A stretch of DNA of 64,000 nucleotides from Sambucus nigra (lineage: Eukaryota; Streptophyta; Magnoliopsida; Dipsacales; Adoxaceae). How positions within the stretch are numbered: the first letter of the stretch is position 1; the number at the start of each line of letters is the position of its first letter. Of the stretch, positions 1 through 9,414 are shown in pieces. The notes beneath the pieces are model-generated. The model ran no database searches. It was not told the origin of the DNA and worked only from the letters and a program-made list of their open reading frames with translations. A program made the position numbers and the translations under genes. The stretch covers positions 104,291,967-104,355,966 of the forward strand of contig OX422216.1 in assembly GCA_949130495.1 (NCBI GenBank), written 5' to 3'.

Positions 1-22
1 TCAGCTCATAAAGGGCCAAGTC

Positions 23-1189
23 ATGGAAGCTACCGAAAATATCATTCTGGACGATGAACACCCAGAACGAACAACTCAAATTGGTGCGTCGTTGGACGAG
101 TCATTAAAACAGAAATTTATAGCGTTTCTAAGGCGCAGAAAACAAACTTTTTCATGGAGTCATAAAGACATGCCGGGGATAGACCCGAGTTTCCTGTGCC
201 ACGGGATCAACGTGAACAAGGAGGTCAAGCTAGTGAAGCAGCGAAGAAGGGTGCTCAGCCCTGAAAAGAATCAAGCTATACAGGAAGAGGTAGAGAAACT
301 ACAGAAAGCCTTTTTTTATTGAGGATGTCAAGTATCCTGACTGGCTAGCAAATGTGGTGATGGTAAAGAAGAAAAATAATAAGTGGAGGATGTGTGTGGA
401 CTTCACTGATCTTAATAAAGCCTGCCCAAAGGATCATTTTCCTTTGCCCCTGATCGATCAGCTGGTGGATGCTACCTCGGGGCACGAATTATTGAGTTTC
501 ATGGATGCTTATTCTGGTTACAACCAGATTAAAATGAAACTTGAGGACATGGAAAGTACCTCGTTTATACTTATTGCTATAATGTTATGCCTTTCGGACT
601 TAAAAATGTAGGTGTGATATATCAGCGACTGATGAATAAGGTGTTTGCAGAGCAAATCAGTCATAACATGGAGGTTTATGTCGACGATATGCTGACGAAA
701 AGCAAGAAAGCTGTTGATCATTTAGTTGACCTAGGTCAGACTTTTGATCAATTAGAGAAATATCAAATGAAGTTGAATCCCACCAAATGCATATTTGGAG
801 TACGAGAAGGTATGTTTCTCGGATATATTGTTAACCAACGAGGCATCGAGGCGAACCCTGAGAAAATCAAGGCCCTACTGGAGCTACGATCTCCAGCTAC
901 AAAGAAGGAGGTGCAAAGTCTCACAGGGCGAGTTGCAGCACTTAACAGATTTGTGTCACGAGCAACAGATAGATGCCTCCCATTCTTCAAAACCCTTCGA
1001 AAAACTTTTGAGTGGAATGATGAATGCGAAGAGGCCTTTCAAGAGTTGAAGAAATATCTGGGAACACCTCCATTGTTATCTAGACCAGTGATGGGAGAAA
1101 TATTGTACTTGTATCTGGCAGTTTCAGAAAATGCAGTTAGCTCGGCGTTGATAAGAGTGGAAGACGGAGTACAAAAACTGGTCTATTAA
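23..1189 (+). pseudogene. gypsy pol: reverse transcriptase domain, broken
   Basis: Would copy element RNA into cDNA inside virus-like particles. The N-terminal part (23-322) has the MPGIDPS segment typical of Tat pol; 354-611 has the WRMCVDFTDLNKACPKD and MDAYSGYNQI blocks; 587-1189 has MPFGLKN, the catalytic YVDDML at about 675 and the connection leading into RNase H. There are at least two frame breaks: a stop after position 319, and a small deletion plus frame change at about 570-590, where the usual residues between TSFI and MPFGLKN are missing. The start is outside the window; 23 is only the first ATG of the open stretch. The family call is firm; the copy cannot give a full-length enzyme. 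Confidence 0.9.
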
Positions 1190-2499
1190 ACCAGCAGGCC
1201 TTCCGAGGAGCAGAGATTAGATATCCAAGACTGAAAAAGTTAGCACTAGCACTAATCAAAGTGAGTAGAAGGATGAGGCCATACTTCCAAGCCCATACTA
1301 TAGTGGTGTATACTGATATGCCATTAAGACAAGCTCTGCATAAACCGAAGAAATCAGGAAGATTGATGTACTGGGCAGTAGAACTTGGTGAATATGACAT
1401 AGTTTATGAGCCTAGGTCTTCACTTAAGGGGCAGGCAGTAGCGGATTTTATCGCAGAGTTTACTCACTCAGATACCTCCGAAGAGCGGGAGTTTAATACA
1501 CACCAACCCGTGGATGTTACGGGATCATCGAATTTAACACCCGACCAACTTCTATCCGTGGACGATCAAGAAAAGATAATCAACGAGAAGCAAGAAGTGT
1601 CGGCGGAAGACAAAAGGAAGAATCAAATATTCCACCGAGGAACTCTGTCTGATCAAGAGTTTGATAATGAAGTGCATGTATGGAATTTGTATGTGGATGG
1701 CTCTTCGTGTGCCACAGGCAGTGGAGCAGGAATTATTTTAAACAGTCCTAATGAGATTGATATAGAGTATGCTCTACGTTTTCAGATTAAAGCTTCCAAT
1801 AATGAAGCTGAATATGAGGCTATGATCGTGGGTCTAAGTCGGGCCAAAACTATGAAGGCAAAGCAGGTCGTGGTATTCAGTGATTCACAGTTAATCGTAT
1901 ATCAAATTCTCGGGTTGTATACAGCGAAGGGAGAACTAATGGTCAAGTGTCATGAAAAAGCTCTGGAGGTTGTCTCAAATTTTAGTGCAGTTCAGTTGAT
2001 CAAAATACTGAGATTGGAGAATGCAAGAGACGACGCCCTAGCTCGGCTGGCATTAGCAATACGTACCGAACTACGAAGAACAATCCCAATAGAAATCCTG
2101 GTGGATCGGAGTGTAGACGAAGACACGATGATGAATTTCATTGCCCTCGACTTGGGATCATCCTGGATGGATCCCATCAGGGTCTATATCGAAGAAGGGA
2201 TTGTGCCACCTGATAAACTCGCAACCAAGAAACTGAAGTTTAAAGCTGCTCGTTACGTATTGACCAGTGGCATTTTATATAGAAGAGGAGTTATAGCAGG
2301 ACTACAAAGATGTGTCCATCCCCCGGAAGTGAAAGAATTGATTGAAGAGGTTCACGAAGGGTCCTGTGGAGCTCATGTAGCAGGTCGGATGCTTTTGCAG
2401 AGGATAACAACACAAGGGTATTATTGGCCAGCGATGAGAGCTGATTGCGCAGCTTACGCTAAGAAGTGCGATAAATGCCAACATTTATCTTCCATTTGA
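1190..2499 (+). pseudogene. gypsy pol: RNase H, archaeal-type RNase H and integrase zinc domain
   Basis: Continues pol in another frame after the stop at 1187-1189. First comes a Ty3-type RNase H (VVYTDMPLRQ, then the VADFIAEF end at about 1440). A second RNase H of the plant/archaeal type follows at about 1680-2060: YVDGSS near its start, then NNEAEYEAMI and FSDSQL, which hold the acidic residues expected in the active site. At about 2230-2497 lies the integrase HHCC zinc-binding region (HEGSCGAH ... CDKC). Two RNase H domains in one pol is a Tat-lineage trait and the main reason for this call. The 1261-2499 stretch is open for 412 codons, the best preserved part of this pol, and ends at a TGA before the integrase core. 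Confidence 0.88.
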
Positions 2500-2550
2500 A
2501 GAACTCCCCAAGCATTGTTAACACCCATTACGTCCCCTTGACCATTCGCC

Positions 2551-3372
2551 ATGTGGGGGATAGACTTGGTCGGGCCACTTCCGACAACCAAAGGAAGATT
2601 CAAATACCTCGTGGTTGTTGTTGACTATTTTACCAAATGGGTGGGAACCGAGCCTCTCATTGATATGCCATATGACAAGGTCTATCAGTTTATTTGGAAG
2701 AGCATTATTTGCAGATATGGTCTGCCACACGCATTCATTACTAATCATGGAACCTAATTTGACAACGAAGAATTCGTTGCATGTTGTCATCAATCCAATG
2801 TACAGAAGATACACTCCGCGCCAGGCCATCCCCAGAGCAATGGGAAAACTGAAGTGACGAACATAACCCTACTGAATGGTTTGAAAAAACGGCTGGATGA
2901 TGCAAAGGGAAATTGGATTAACGAGCTACACTCTGTGTTGTGGGCTTATCGCACTACACCGCGAACAGCAACTGGGGAGTCTCCGTACATGTTGACATTT
3001 GGGAGTGAGGCTGCCATACCTGCTGAATTGGGTCTACCCACACATAGGGTTCTTAATTTCAGTTCTCCTGTGAGCGACTTGATGAGGCGATTAGACCTGG
3101 ATATGCTCGAAGAAGCAGCAATCAGGAATGCAGCATACCAACAATGAACAACCTTGTTCTACAACAAAAGGGTAAAGAAGTGCGATTTGAAAGAGGGGGA
3201 TTATGTGCTGAAGAAAGTGATCCAAAAGCATAACAAACTGGAGGCCAACTGGCATGGACCTTACAGAGTAGCTGAAGTTGTTCATCCTGGGACATACAGA
3301 ATTGAAACTTTGGAGGGAGAAGAATTCAAGAACGTATGGAATGCAGAGCATCTGCGTAAGTACTATCAATAA
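2551..3372 (+). pseudogene. gypsy pol: integrase core and C-terminal part, broken
   Basis: Would insert element cDNA into the host genome. The core begins at MWGIDLVGPLP (2551), holding the first catalytic Asp, followed by VVDYFTKW. The second catalytic Asp, usually in a TDNG or SDNG context, is replaced: the sequence reads TNHGT and then a stop (2755-2757). The catalytic Glu region (NGKTEV, about 2835-2855) is still recognisable, in a shifted frame. The C-terminal stretch (2854-3147) has the usual WAYRTTPRTATGESPY block, and 3154-3372 has the GPYRV ... HPGTYR ... AEHLRKYY end shared by Tat integrases. Three frame breaks and the lost Asp make it non-functional. Confidence 0.88.
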
Positions 3373-3483
3373 TTAAAATCCATATGTAACACATTTTTTC
3401 AATATGAATAAAGTGATGTTTTGGTTGAATTTTTTTCGAAATATTAGTACTACACACTACACAAGCACACATTCAGAGCAGTA

Positions 3484-3805
3484 ACCACCAACTCCGGTTG
3501 GTCGGCAATTCATTTACCACCAACTTCGGTTGGTCGACAATTCATTAACCACCAACTCCGATTGGTCGGCAATTCATTTACCACCAACTCCGGTTGGTTG
3601 GCAATTCAACAACCACCAACTCCGGTTGGTCGGCAATTCATTAACCACCAACTCTGGTTGGTCGGAAATTCAACAACCACCAACTCCGGTTGGTCGGCAA
3701 TTCATCAACCACCAACTCTGGTTGGTCGGTAATTCATTTACCACCAACTCCGGTTGGTCGACAATTTAATAAGCACCAACTCCGGTTGGTTGGTACCAAA
3801 CTAGG
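3484..3805 (+). repeat. Tandem array, 32-bp unit, about 10 copies
   Basis: About ten head-to-tail copies of a 32-bp unit lie just after pol. Each copy begins accaccaact and contains CCAACTCCGGTTGG, a dyad whose CCAAC and GTTGG ends can pair. Copies differ by a few substitutions and by alternative endings (cattt, catta, caaca, catca). Arrays downstream of pol are known in Tat-lineage elements and have been proposed as seeds of satellite DNA. The open frame through the array is only translated repeat. Confidence 0.93.
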
Positions 3806-4147
3806 CAAGAAGATGGATGACCTCCTGGGGAATCCACTGTCTAGGCAACAAGGTAATCCTGACGAGATTACTACAATTAAGCAGGATCATGGGATGAAAA
3901 TCATTCCATTGCTTAGGCCCAAAGAGTGACAAGTCACTATAATCAGACAAGAAATGGAACAAGTTCCATTGTCTAAAAATAAAATATGACATTTCGTCCT
4001 CCTACAGATATATATTCACTAACGAATAACAAAGACATTCTACAAATTATTTCCAAGGGAATGAAATCGTGAAAGAAACTAATTCTTTTTATTAAAACCA
4101 AGCAGATTACATATGATATAAAATTGGATTCATTACATAAAAATGCC
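3806..4147. other. Tat spacer between tandem array and antisense ORF 2
   Basis: No coding signal seen. The imperfect motif with caaRgaatccat/tccattg ... ctaggc recurs around 3830, 3905 and 3965, suggesting short decayed repeats continuing from the array. Confidence 0.5.
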
Positions 4148-5429
4148 CTATTCTATAGGTTTCTTTCCCTCTGCTTTTGAAACAGGTTCCACCCCCGCTG
4201 GAGGATCATCTAATGCATAAGGAGAGTTTATAAAGTTCATATCTCGCAGCATTATGACATTACTCGTGGATGGTCGATCAAGCAAGTGCTCTGGACGAGG
4301 TATCTCAAAGTTTGAATGAAGTCTATAATCCCTGAGATACTTGGAGATCAAAATCCGAGGGATGGTACGGGCTGGAATCCAACTAAGGTCAAGTTTGAAG
4401 GGAGGCACAGGTAAATCAAGCACTCCAGGTTCATAATAATCCCATAAGAAATGACCTTGCTCCAGTTTCAGAACACATAAGGCATTCAACCACCCCTGCA
4501 TATATCCTTCGTTGTTCGACTGCTGCAAATGAGCATCAAGATGATACAAAGCTTCATTATACCCAGCCATCCAAAATTCCTTGGGCTGCTGGTGAAATTG
4601 ATAAGTCAATCTTTCAAGTTGCTCGTGGAGCTTTCTCACCAGAATTTCTTTACTTTCCAAAGCAGAACTCTGATTGGAGAGTTGGTTGGTGAAACTCTGA
4701 ATCTTTTTAGACATTTATGCCAAGGCTTGGTTCTTCGCCATCAATTGAACGGCTTGATTCTCTAAGGCCAATTGAGTTCTTGTTTCATCAATAGTAACCC
4801 GACCAGCCCTTGCTCGTCCACGAGAAGAAGATCTTGCTTTGCCACGAGCAAGTGTGGAAGGTCCAGTTCGTTTCAAAGTCTCTAACTCATCCCGTAAGTT
4901 AGAATTTTCTATTTCTAAAAATAAAAAACCAACATCATTAATGGGGACCAAGGCTCCCGAAGAAGAAGAGGCAGCAGATTGGAGCTATTTTATTTCCTCC
5001 TGCAACGCGATATTTTCTTGCTCCAGTAACTTGGCAATATGTCTGTGCTCTTCAATCTCAAGCTTTAACACACTTTCCTTTTTCTCATGAGCTGAAATGT
5101 ATTTGTCCCTTGTCAGCACTCAATTGCTGGTACTTTTTCTCATAACCTTGATGCAAAAGTGTAGTGGATTCCTTGTACTGCTGTTGAAGTTCCTCGATCG
5201 TTCCTTAAAGATCTTCAATCATTTTGTAATAAGCCACATTGTTGGCTACATCACGATCAAGTAGGCACTTCAAGTACTGATAAGCATCAATTGCTCGTTC
5301 AGAGTTATCTGATCTGAGGATGTCAATTATTTGAGCCTTAGTAAAGTCTGCATGACTAGCTTTGAAATAGTCATTGCATTTCTTCATCAACTCTGTATCA
5401 TGAGCTGATAAGAGTTCCATCCTGGCCAT
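4148..5429 (-). pseudogene. Tat antisense ORF 2: coiled-coil protein, broken
   Basis: Reads opposite to pol. From 5429 it begins MARMELLSAHD and runs into long heptad-like, Glu/Lys/Gln/Leu-rich stretches (5215-4960), a basic Ser/Arg patch with SSSRGRARAGR (about 4820-4850), more coiled coil (4770-4600), then a conserved-looking block with FWMAGYNEAL and MQGWLNAL (about 4570-4465) and a Pro-rich tail ending at 4148. One protein of about 430 residues can be followed through three in-frame stops (near 5212, 4987 and 4715-4717) and one frameshift near 5100. The G...AL/GW..AL pattern also ends antisense ORF 1, so the two may be old duplicates. Function unknown; antisense ORFs at this place are known in Tat elements. 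Confidence 0.7.
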
Positions 5430-5604
5430 AAACTAGCAAAGAAAAGATGAAAAAACAAAATCAACAATGATACGAACAGAGCAAGTAATAGAGAAATTCC
5501 AGACGAACAACAAAAGTTTAATTTTTATTCATCATGATAAAGGAAAACACAGATCAAGGTTACATTCAAGTAAACAAAGAAACAAAAGACCCGAACAACT
5601 TTAC

Positions 5605-7163
5605 ACCTTCTCCTTATTTCCAACGACTTCTTCGGACGGTTTGGATGAAGGGGTTGGTTGCTCAGAGAGCAATGGCAGTTGCTCGACAGATGTGCTGGCT
5701 TATTGGACTTGTTCAGAGGGTTAAACAATAGCAACAACAGGGACCTGCTCTCCTATCATCATAGAAGACTCATCTGATGCAGCTTCATCTTCTTCTTCTC
5801 CAAGAGAGGGAGGAGGGCCATGAGTATGCTATTGGAACAACTCAGAATTTTCAGCAACCTTCAATTTCTTCAAAGCCGCTATCCATCCATCCCTAAAATA
5901 TTTAACACTGGCATACTCCATTTGAGAAGACATAACAGTCAGGCCCTTATTCCAACCCTTGTCCCAACCAGCACTAAAAGATTTTTTAACATCAACTCTC
6001 CTTTTTGCTCTCTCCGAGGAGGCCCTTTCCCTAAGGAGCTCCTCAGCAGACTTCAGTTTTTCTTCTACCTGTCTTATGTCGCTCAGCATCTTGAAGCTTA
6101 GCAATATTTTCCTCAGCAGATTTAAGCTTAACTTCAAGTCCTCTTTACGTTGTTTAGCGTCCTTTAATTTCTTCTCCAACTCCTTGGAGGCAGTTACAAC
6201 TTGATCCCGATTTAGTTCAACAGACTTGAATTGTTTCTCCCATGCATCTTTGTCTTCCTCATACTTCTGACGAGATTCCTTCAAAGATTGAGTTAATCCA
6301 GCAAAAGCTTCTTCTACCCCGCCTGAGGAGGTGGAAGCCCTGATGGCTTCATCTTTCTTCAAAATACTATTGAAACATGTCACGAGCTAAAAAAATAAGG
6401 AACCTTAATTCAATATATAAATATAGTACTAGAAGATAAAGAACTTAGGCTAACGATACTTACTGACGTAATGTGTTGAGCAGAAAGTAGTAATTCTCTC
6501 ATGAGAAAAGGTATCTTTGATACCTTGGAATTCTGGGACAACCCAAGATCTGATCAAGCCCATAGCAGAGCTCGGAGGAATAAGAGCTGGAACATTACCT
6601 TCAACATTTGAAGGTTGAGAGATAGGGTCAACAGGTCTCTCAGTAGGACCTCTTTTCAATCTCCTCAGAGGAGCACTTTCAATTAAAGGTGTTGTCTCTA
6701 TTTGAGAAATGACAACAGTTTCATTCGAAGGTGCTGTCTCTTTTGGAGGCACAGGGGGCTTCTTCCCAGTTTCCTTAGCAGCAGTGGAAGGGGGTATATC
6801 TATATTCTTCCTCCCCTTATTTGGGACATCTTGTTTGTTCTTCCTTGCCTCCTCAGTGGCAAAAGCAGACTTGTCAAAAAATGCGGGAGCTTTCTTCTTC
6901 TTCATTAGATCAGTAATAGGAGTACTTAACTCAGAAGAAGAACCTTTCACACTTGTTTCAAAGGTTGGTATCCGGTCAAGATCAACCACCACAGGACGAG
7001 TAATGAAAGATGAAGTGGAGCTTCTGTAGCGCAACAAATAAGAAGTAGATCTAATGTGCTCCCCAGCAACTGATTGATGTAAGCCCCAGATAAGTTTTAA
7101 ATGTTTTATATTAACATCAGTCTCTTTTGGAGGCTTCCTTTTACTGTCAACTATAACAAACAA
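5605..7163 (-). pseudogene. Tat antisense ORF 1: coiled-coil protein with a visible intron, 5' exons missing
   Basis: Opposite to pol, upstream of antisense ORF 2 in reading direction. The exon at 7163-6464 is a polar, Pro/Lys/Ser-rich linker. A GT-AG intron (6387-6463; donor GTAAGTATC, acceptor a T-run then AG) joins it to a coiled-coil exon (6386-5829) that ends in FSAGWDKGWNKG and FRDGWIAALKKL. After a stop at 5829-5831 the frame continues as an acidic tail (LGEEEDEAASDES) with two more stops to about 5605. A second acceptor (TTGTTATAG) lies near 7150-7160. Element B shows the same exon at 9068-9190 and earlier exons at 14930-15437; in A those were lost where the LINE sits. The joined protein would be several hundred residues; role unknown. 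Confidence 0.68.
6387..6463 (-). other. Probable GT-AG intron inside antisense ORF 1
   Basis: On the minus strand the exon ends ACGTCA, then GTAAGTATCG (donor, 6463 downwards); the intron ends in seven T and AG at 6387. It is 77 bp and AT-rich, and the next exon starts in a coiled-coil frame. Without splicing the upstream frame ends a few codons into the intron. Splicing is inferred, not shown. Confidence 0.6.
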
Positions 7164-7253
7164 AATTAATGTCAGTGATGCATTTCATCGAATACAAAGA
7201 AAATAAGATTTCAAAAATAAAAACACCCTATCCTATTGCCATAAGGTCAAATT

Positions 7254-8402
7254 ATGAAGAATTATCTGTGGAAAGGGAATGAGACTAACAGTAAAGGTGC
7301 TAAAGTTGCTTGGGAGGACATCTGTGTGCCTCTAGAGGAAGGAGGGCTAAATATCAAGAGTCTAGAGACATGGAACATAACTGCCATGGCTAAGCACTTA
7401 TGGAATCTATGCAGTAAGAAGGATAGTTTATGGATTAAGTGGTGCAATATATACAAAATCAAAGGGAGGAGCATATGGGCTTTGAGTATACCAAATGATG
7501 CATCATGGAGTTGGAGGAAAATTCTTAAGATAAGAGAAAAGTTTAGAAGAAAAATCAAAACATTCATTGGGAATGGGACTCAAACCTTTATGTGGTTTGA
7601 TTTGTGGCATCCAAATGGGCCACTGTTTCCCCTTTATGGGAACAACATTGTGTATGACTCAGCTAGTAGTCTAAAAGCTAAAGTTTCTGATTTCATCCAC
7701 CAAATGGAGTAGAGATGGCCCTCAACTGTGACATGGGAATTAAATGAAGTGAAGAATGCTAGCTTACCTGCAATTCTCGAGGGAAATGACTATGTGGTTT
7801 GGCTTCCTTCCAAGAAAGGGACCTTCACCATTGCATCTGCTTGGGAGCTATTGAAGACCCACAAGCCTACTGTTACTTGGAGCAAATTTGTTTGGAGTAA
7901 GGTTTGCATTCCTAAGTGTTCTTTCATTGCTTGGTTAGTATTTCGAAAGGCCATCAACACTAAGGACAAATTATTTGAATGGGGTATTTCTGAGGATGAC
8001 CTGTGTGGGATTTGTGGTTCTAAGAGGGAAACTTATAACCACCTGTTCTCTCAATGCAGCCTTAGCAAGAGTATATGGGAGGAGGTGATGCTTAGAAATC
8101 AGCGGTATAGGAAGTTTCAAAGTTGGAATAGAGAGTTATCCTTGGCCACTGTTAACCACTCTACTATTTCCTTATGTGACAAGATTAGATCCCTTTCCTT
8201 CATTACTACGATCTATTGCATCTGGATGGAGAGGAATTCGAGGTGCTTTAAGCATGTCTTCAATTCTCTAGACACCATTGTGAAGGGTATTGAAAACATG
8301 GTTAAAGCCAAAGTTCTTACTTGGAAGAAGGATAGAAGAAATTACACTAACTGGATGGCTTGTATGTATTGGAACATCCCTGAAAATAGGCTGTTGAGCT
8401 AA
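7254..8402 (+). pseudogene. LINE ORF2 C-terminal part (RT thumb, zf-RVT domain), truncated
   Basis: Begins in the region after the RT active site (NYLWKG ... GAKVAW, then [13 protein letters not shown]) and continues to the zinc-binding reverse-transcriptase-associated domain (zf-RVT): PKCSFIAWLVFRKA, LCGICGS and YNHLFSQC supply the Cys/His pattern at about 7910-8060. It ends near AENRLLS at 8402. A single TAG (7710-7712) splits it; the frame resumes after it. The endonuclease and RT core are absent through 5' truncation, usual for LINE copies. Very close to LINE B, so the same subfamily. Confidence 0.88.
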
Positions 8403-8427
8403 TCTTTTGTTTGCTTTTTGGTTGGCT

Positions 8428-8443
8428 CCGGGGTATGCCCCGG
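8428..8443 (+). promoter_or_regulatory. LINE 3' UTR hairpin (CCGGGG-TATG-CCCCGG)
   Basis: Perfect 6-bp stem with a TATG loop, about 70 nt before the A-tract. Equivalent hairpins lie in LINEs B, C, G (same loop) and E, F (different stem). Likely the RNA signal recognised by the LINE reverse transcriptase; inference from position and conservation of shape. Confidence 0.6.
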
Positions 8444-8561
8444 GGTCCTTTTGATCTTTGAGGCTCCTTCCTCTGTGTATTCTTCTTTTTTTTATATATA
8501 CATCTAATTTCCCAAAAAAAAAAAAAAAAAAAAACTTCAACTGTGATACATTGGGGGCTTC

Positions 8562-9066
8562 TGTTGATACCAAATTTAGTTTGCCGACGTGGGCCAATCA
8601 CATGAAGACATGTGTTAACCTATGTGGCAAATACAAATACTTTCAACGAATAACATACTGTCACCGAGCTACTCAGGCGCTCCGAGCAACATAAGCATAC
8701 CGAGTAACTTAAGCGGTCCGAGCTACTTAGCGTGTAGAGCATCCATATCAAGAAAACCAAAAGGCAACTACGCATTAAATGTGCATTATTATCGTACAGA
8801 TGTATATGTCTACTAGATAACAACGCATTATCTTTTCATATGTAAAGCCTCAAGGCTATAAATACATTATAACCTCCTCATAAGAAGGGGACTTTGGATC
8901 TCTTGGTAAACCTATTATCGAGATTCAAGGCAAACAGTCAGCAATACAAAACAGTGGACGTAGACCATTTTCATAAGGCTGAACCACTTTAAAAATCCTT
9001 TGTCTTGTTTATTCATTTTTATCTATGATTGATTAATTAAATATAATCTAGTTTTTTACATCAACA
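8562..9066 (+). repeat. Tat element A, 3' LTR
   Basis: Starts TGTTGATACC right after the polypurine-like attgggggcttc and ends TACATCAACA, a TG...CA pair with inverted ends. Length 505 bp. Similar LTRs are at 15886-16379 and 54192-54746. The first half holds several CCGAGY...CTTARGCGGT motifs, repeated in variable number between copies. The next base starts Tat element B sequence. Confidence 0.9.
8857..8864 (+). promoter_or_regulatory. LTR TATA box, element A
   Basis: TATAAATA in the context aaggctataaatacat, followed by aacctcctcat. The same box and context occur at 54539-54546 and, more diverged, at 16188-16195. Position fits the U3/R promoter of the LTR. Confidence 0.65.
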
Positions 9067-9067
9067 T

Positions 9068-9190
9068 TCAGCAAGTATGATGCTGACCTAGTATGTTCCT
9101 CGCCAATTTTCTCATGAAGGTCCCAGAGAAACTTGAGATCGTTAAGCTTAATATCACCTTTTTGGGGATACTTCCTCTTCTTATCAACCG
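9068..9190 (-). pseudogene. Tat B antisense ORF 1, middle exon (partial)
   Basis: Read on the minus strand, this is the same exon as 7163-7040 in element A: VDKKRKYPQKGD ... HEKIGEEH matches VDSKRKPPKETD ... HQSVAGEH. It is cut at 9068 by the insertion of element A. The acceptor dinucleotide that reads AG in A reads GG here, so splicing of this copy is probably damaged. The product is unknown. Confidence 0.65.
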
Positions 9191-9414
9191 CAAGTAAACA
9201 AATAACCACCGATTAATTAATATTTGAGTAGAAAAGTTATTAACATTCTTGATTACCCTAACAGGAAAATGAGAAAAGCTATCCACTAAAAAATACCCCT
9301 CCTTCTCACTAAAAAACCATTAGCCAAAATAAACCCTAATTTCAAATTTCCAGCCGGCAACCGCCTCCTTCCTAACCAAACTCAAATCCGACTACCTAGC
9401 CTTTAGACTTCACC

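Larger units (their letters stand above)
7240..8534 (+). mobile_element. 5'-truncated LINE (L1 type) inside Tat element A
   Basis: Holds only the last third of ORF2 plus the 3' UTR and an A-tract at about 8517-8534. It resembles LINE B over 24350-25640, including the 3' UTR hairpin and the tail. The left edge is blurred (about 7240). I found no target duplication: bases before 7240 and after 8534 do not match. Compared with element B, about 1 kb of Tat sequence is missing here, so insertion with target deletion, or a later deletion, is likely. Confidence 0.85.
1..9066 (+). mobile_element. Tat-lineage Ty3/gypsy LTR retrotransposon A (5' part outside window)
   Basis: The window opens inside pol. 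Visible order: reverse transcriptase, RNase H, a second (archaeal-type) RNase H, integrase, a 32-bp tandem array, two antisense ORFs, a polypurine-like attgggggcttc, then the 3' LTR (8562-9066). The second RNase H, repeats downstream of pol, and antisense ORFs between pol and the 3' LTR are established marks of the Tat lineage (Ogre/Grande/Retand types). Coding parts carry many stops and frameshifts, so the copy is dead. A truncated LINE (7240-8534) lies just before the polypurine tract and replaces about 1 kb that element B still has. The right flank (9067 on) is the antisense ORF of another Tat element, so A inserted into B. Confidence 0.85.

Noticed and set aside
1261..2499. An independent RNase H gene
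   Set aside because: It is the continuation of gypsy pol after a frame break; domain order fits Tat pol.
3484..3805. CRISPR-like array
   Set aside because: Copies are contiguous without unique spacers, in a plant retrotransposon.
3530..3929. Open frames through the 32-bp array
   Set aside because: Translation of a tandem repeat whose unit is not a multiple of three; no protein meaning.
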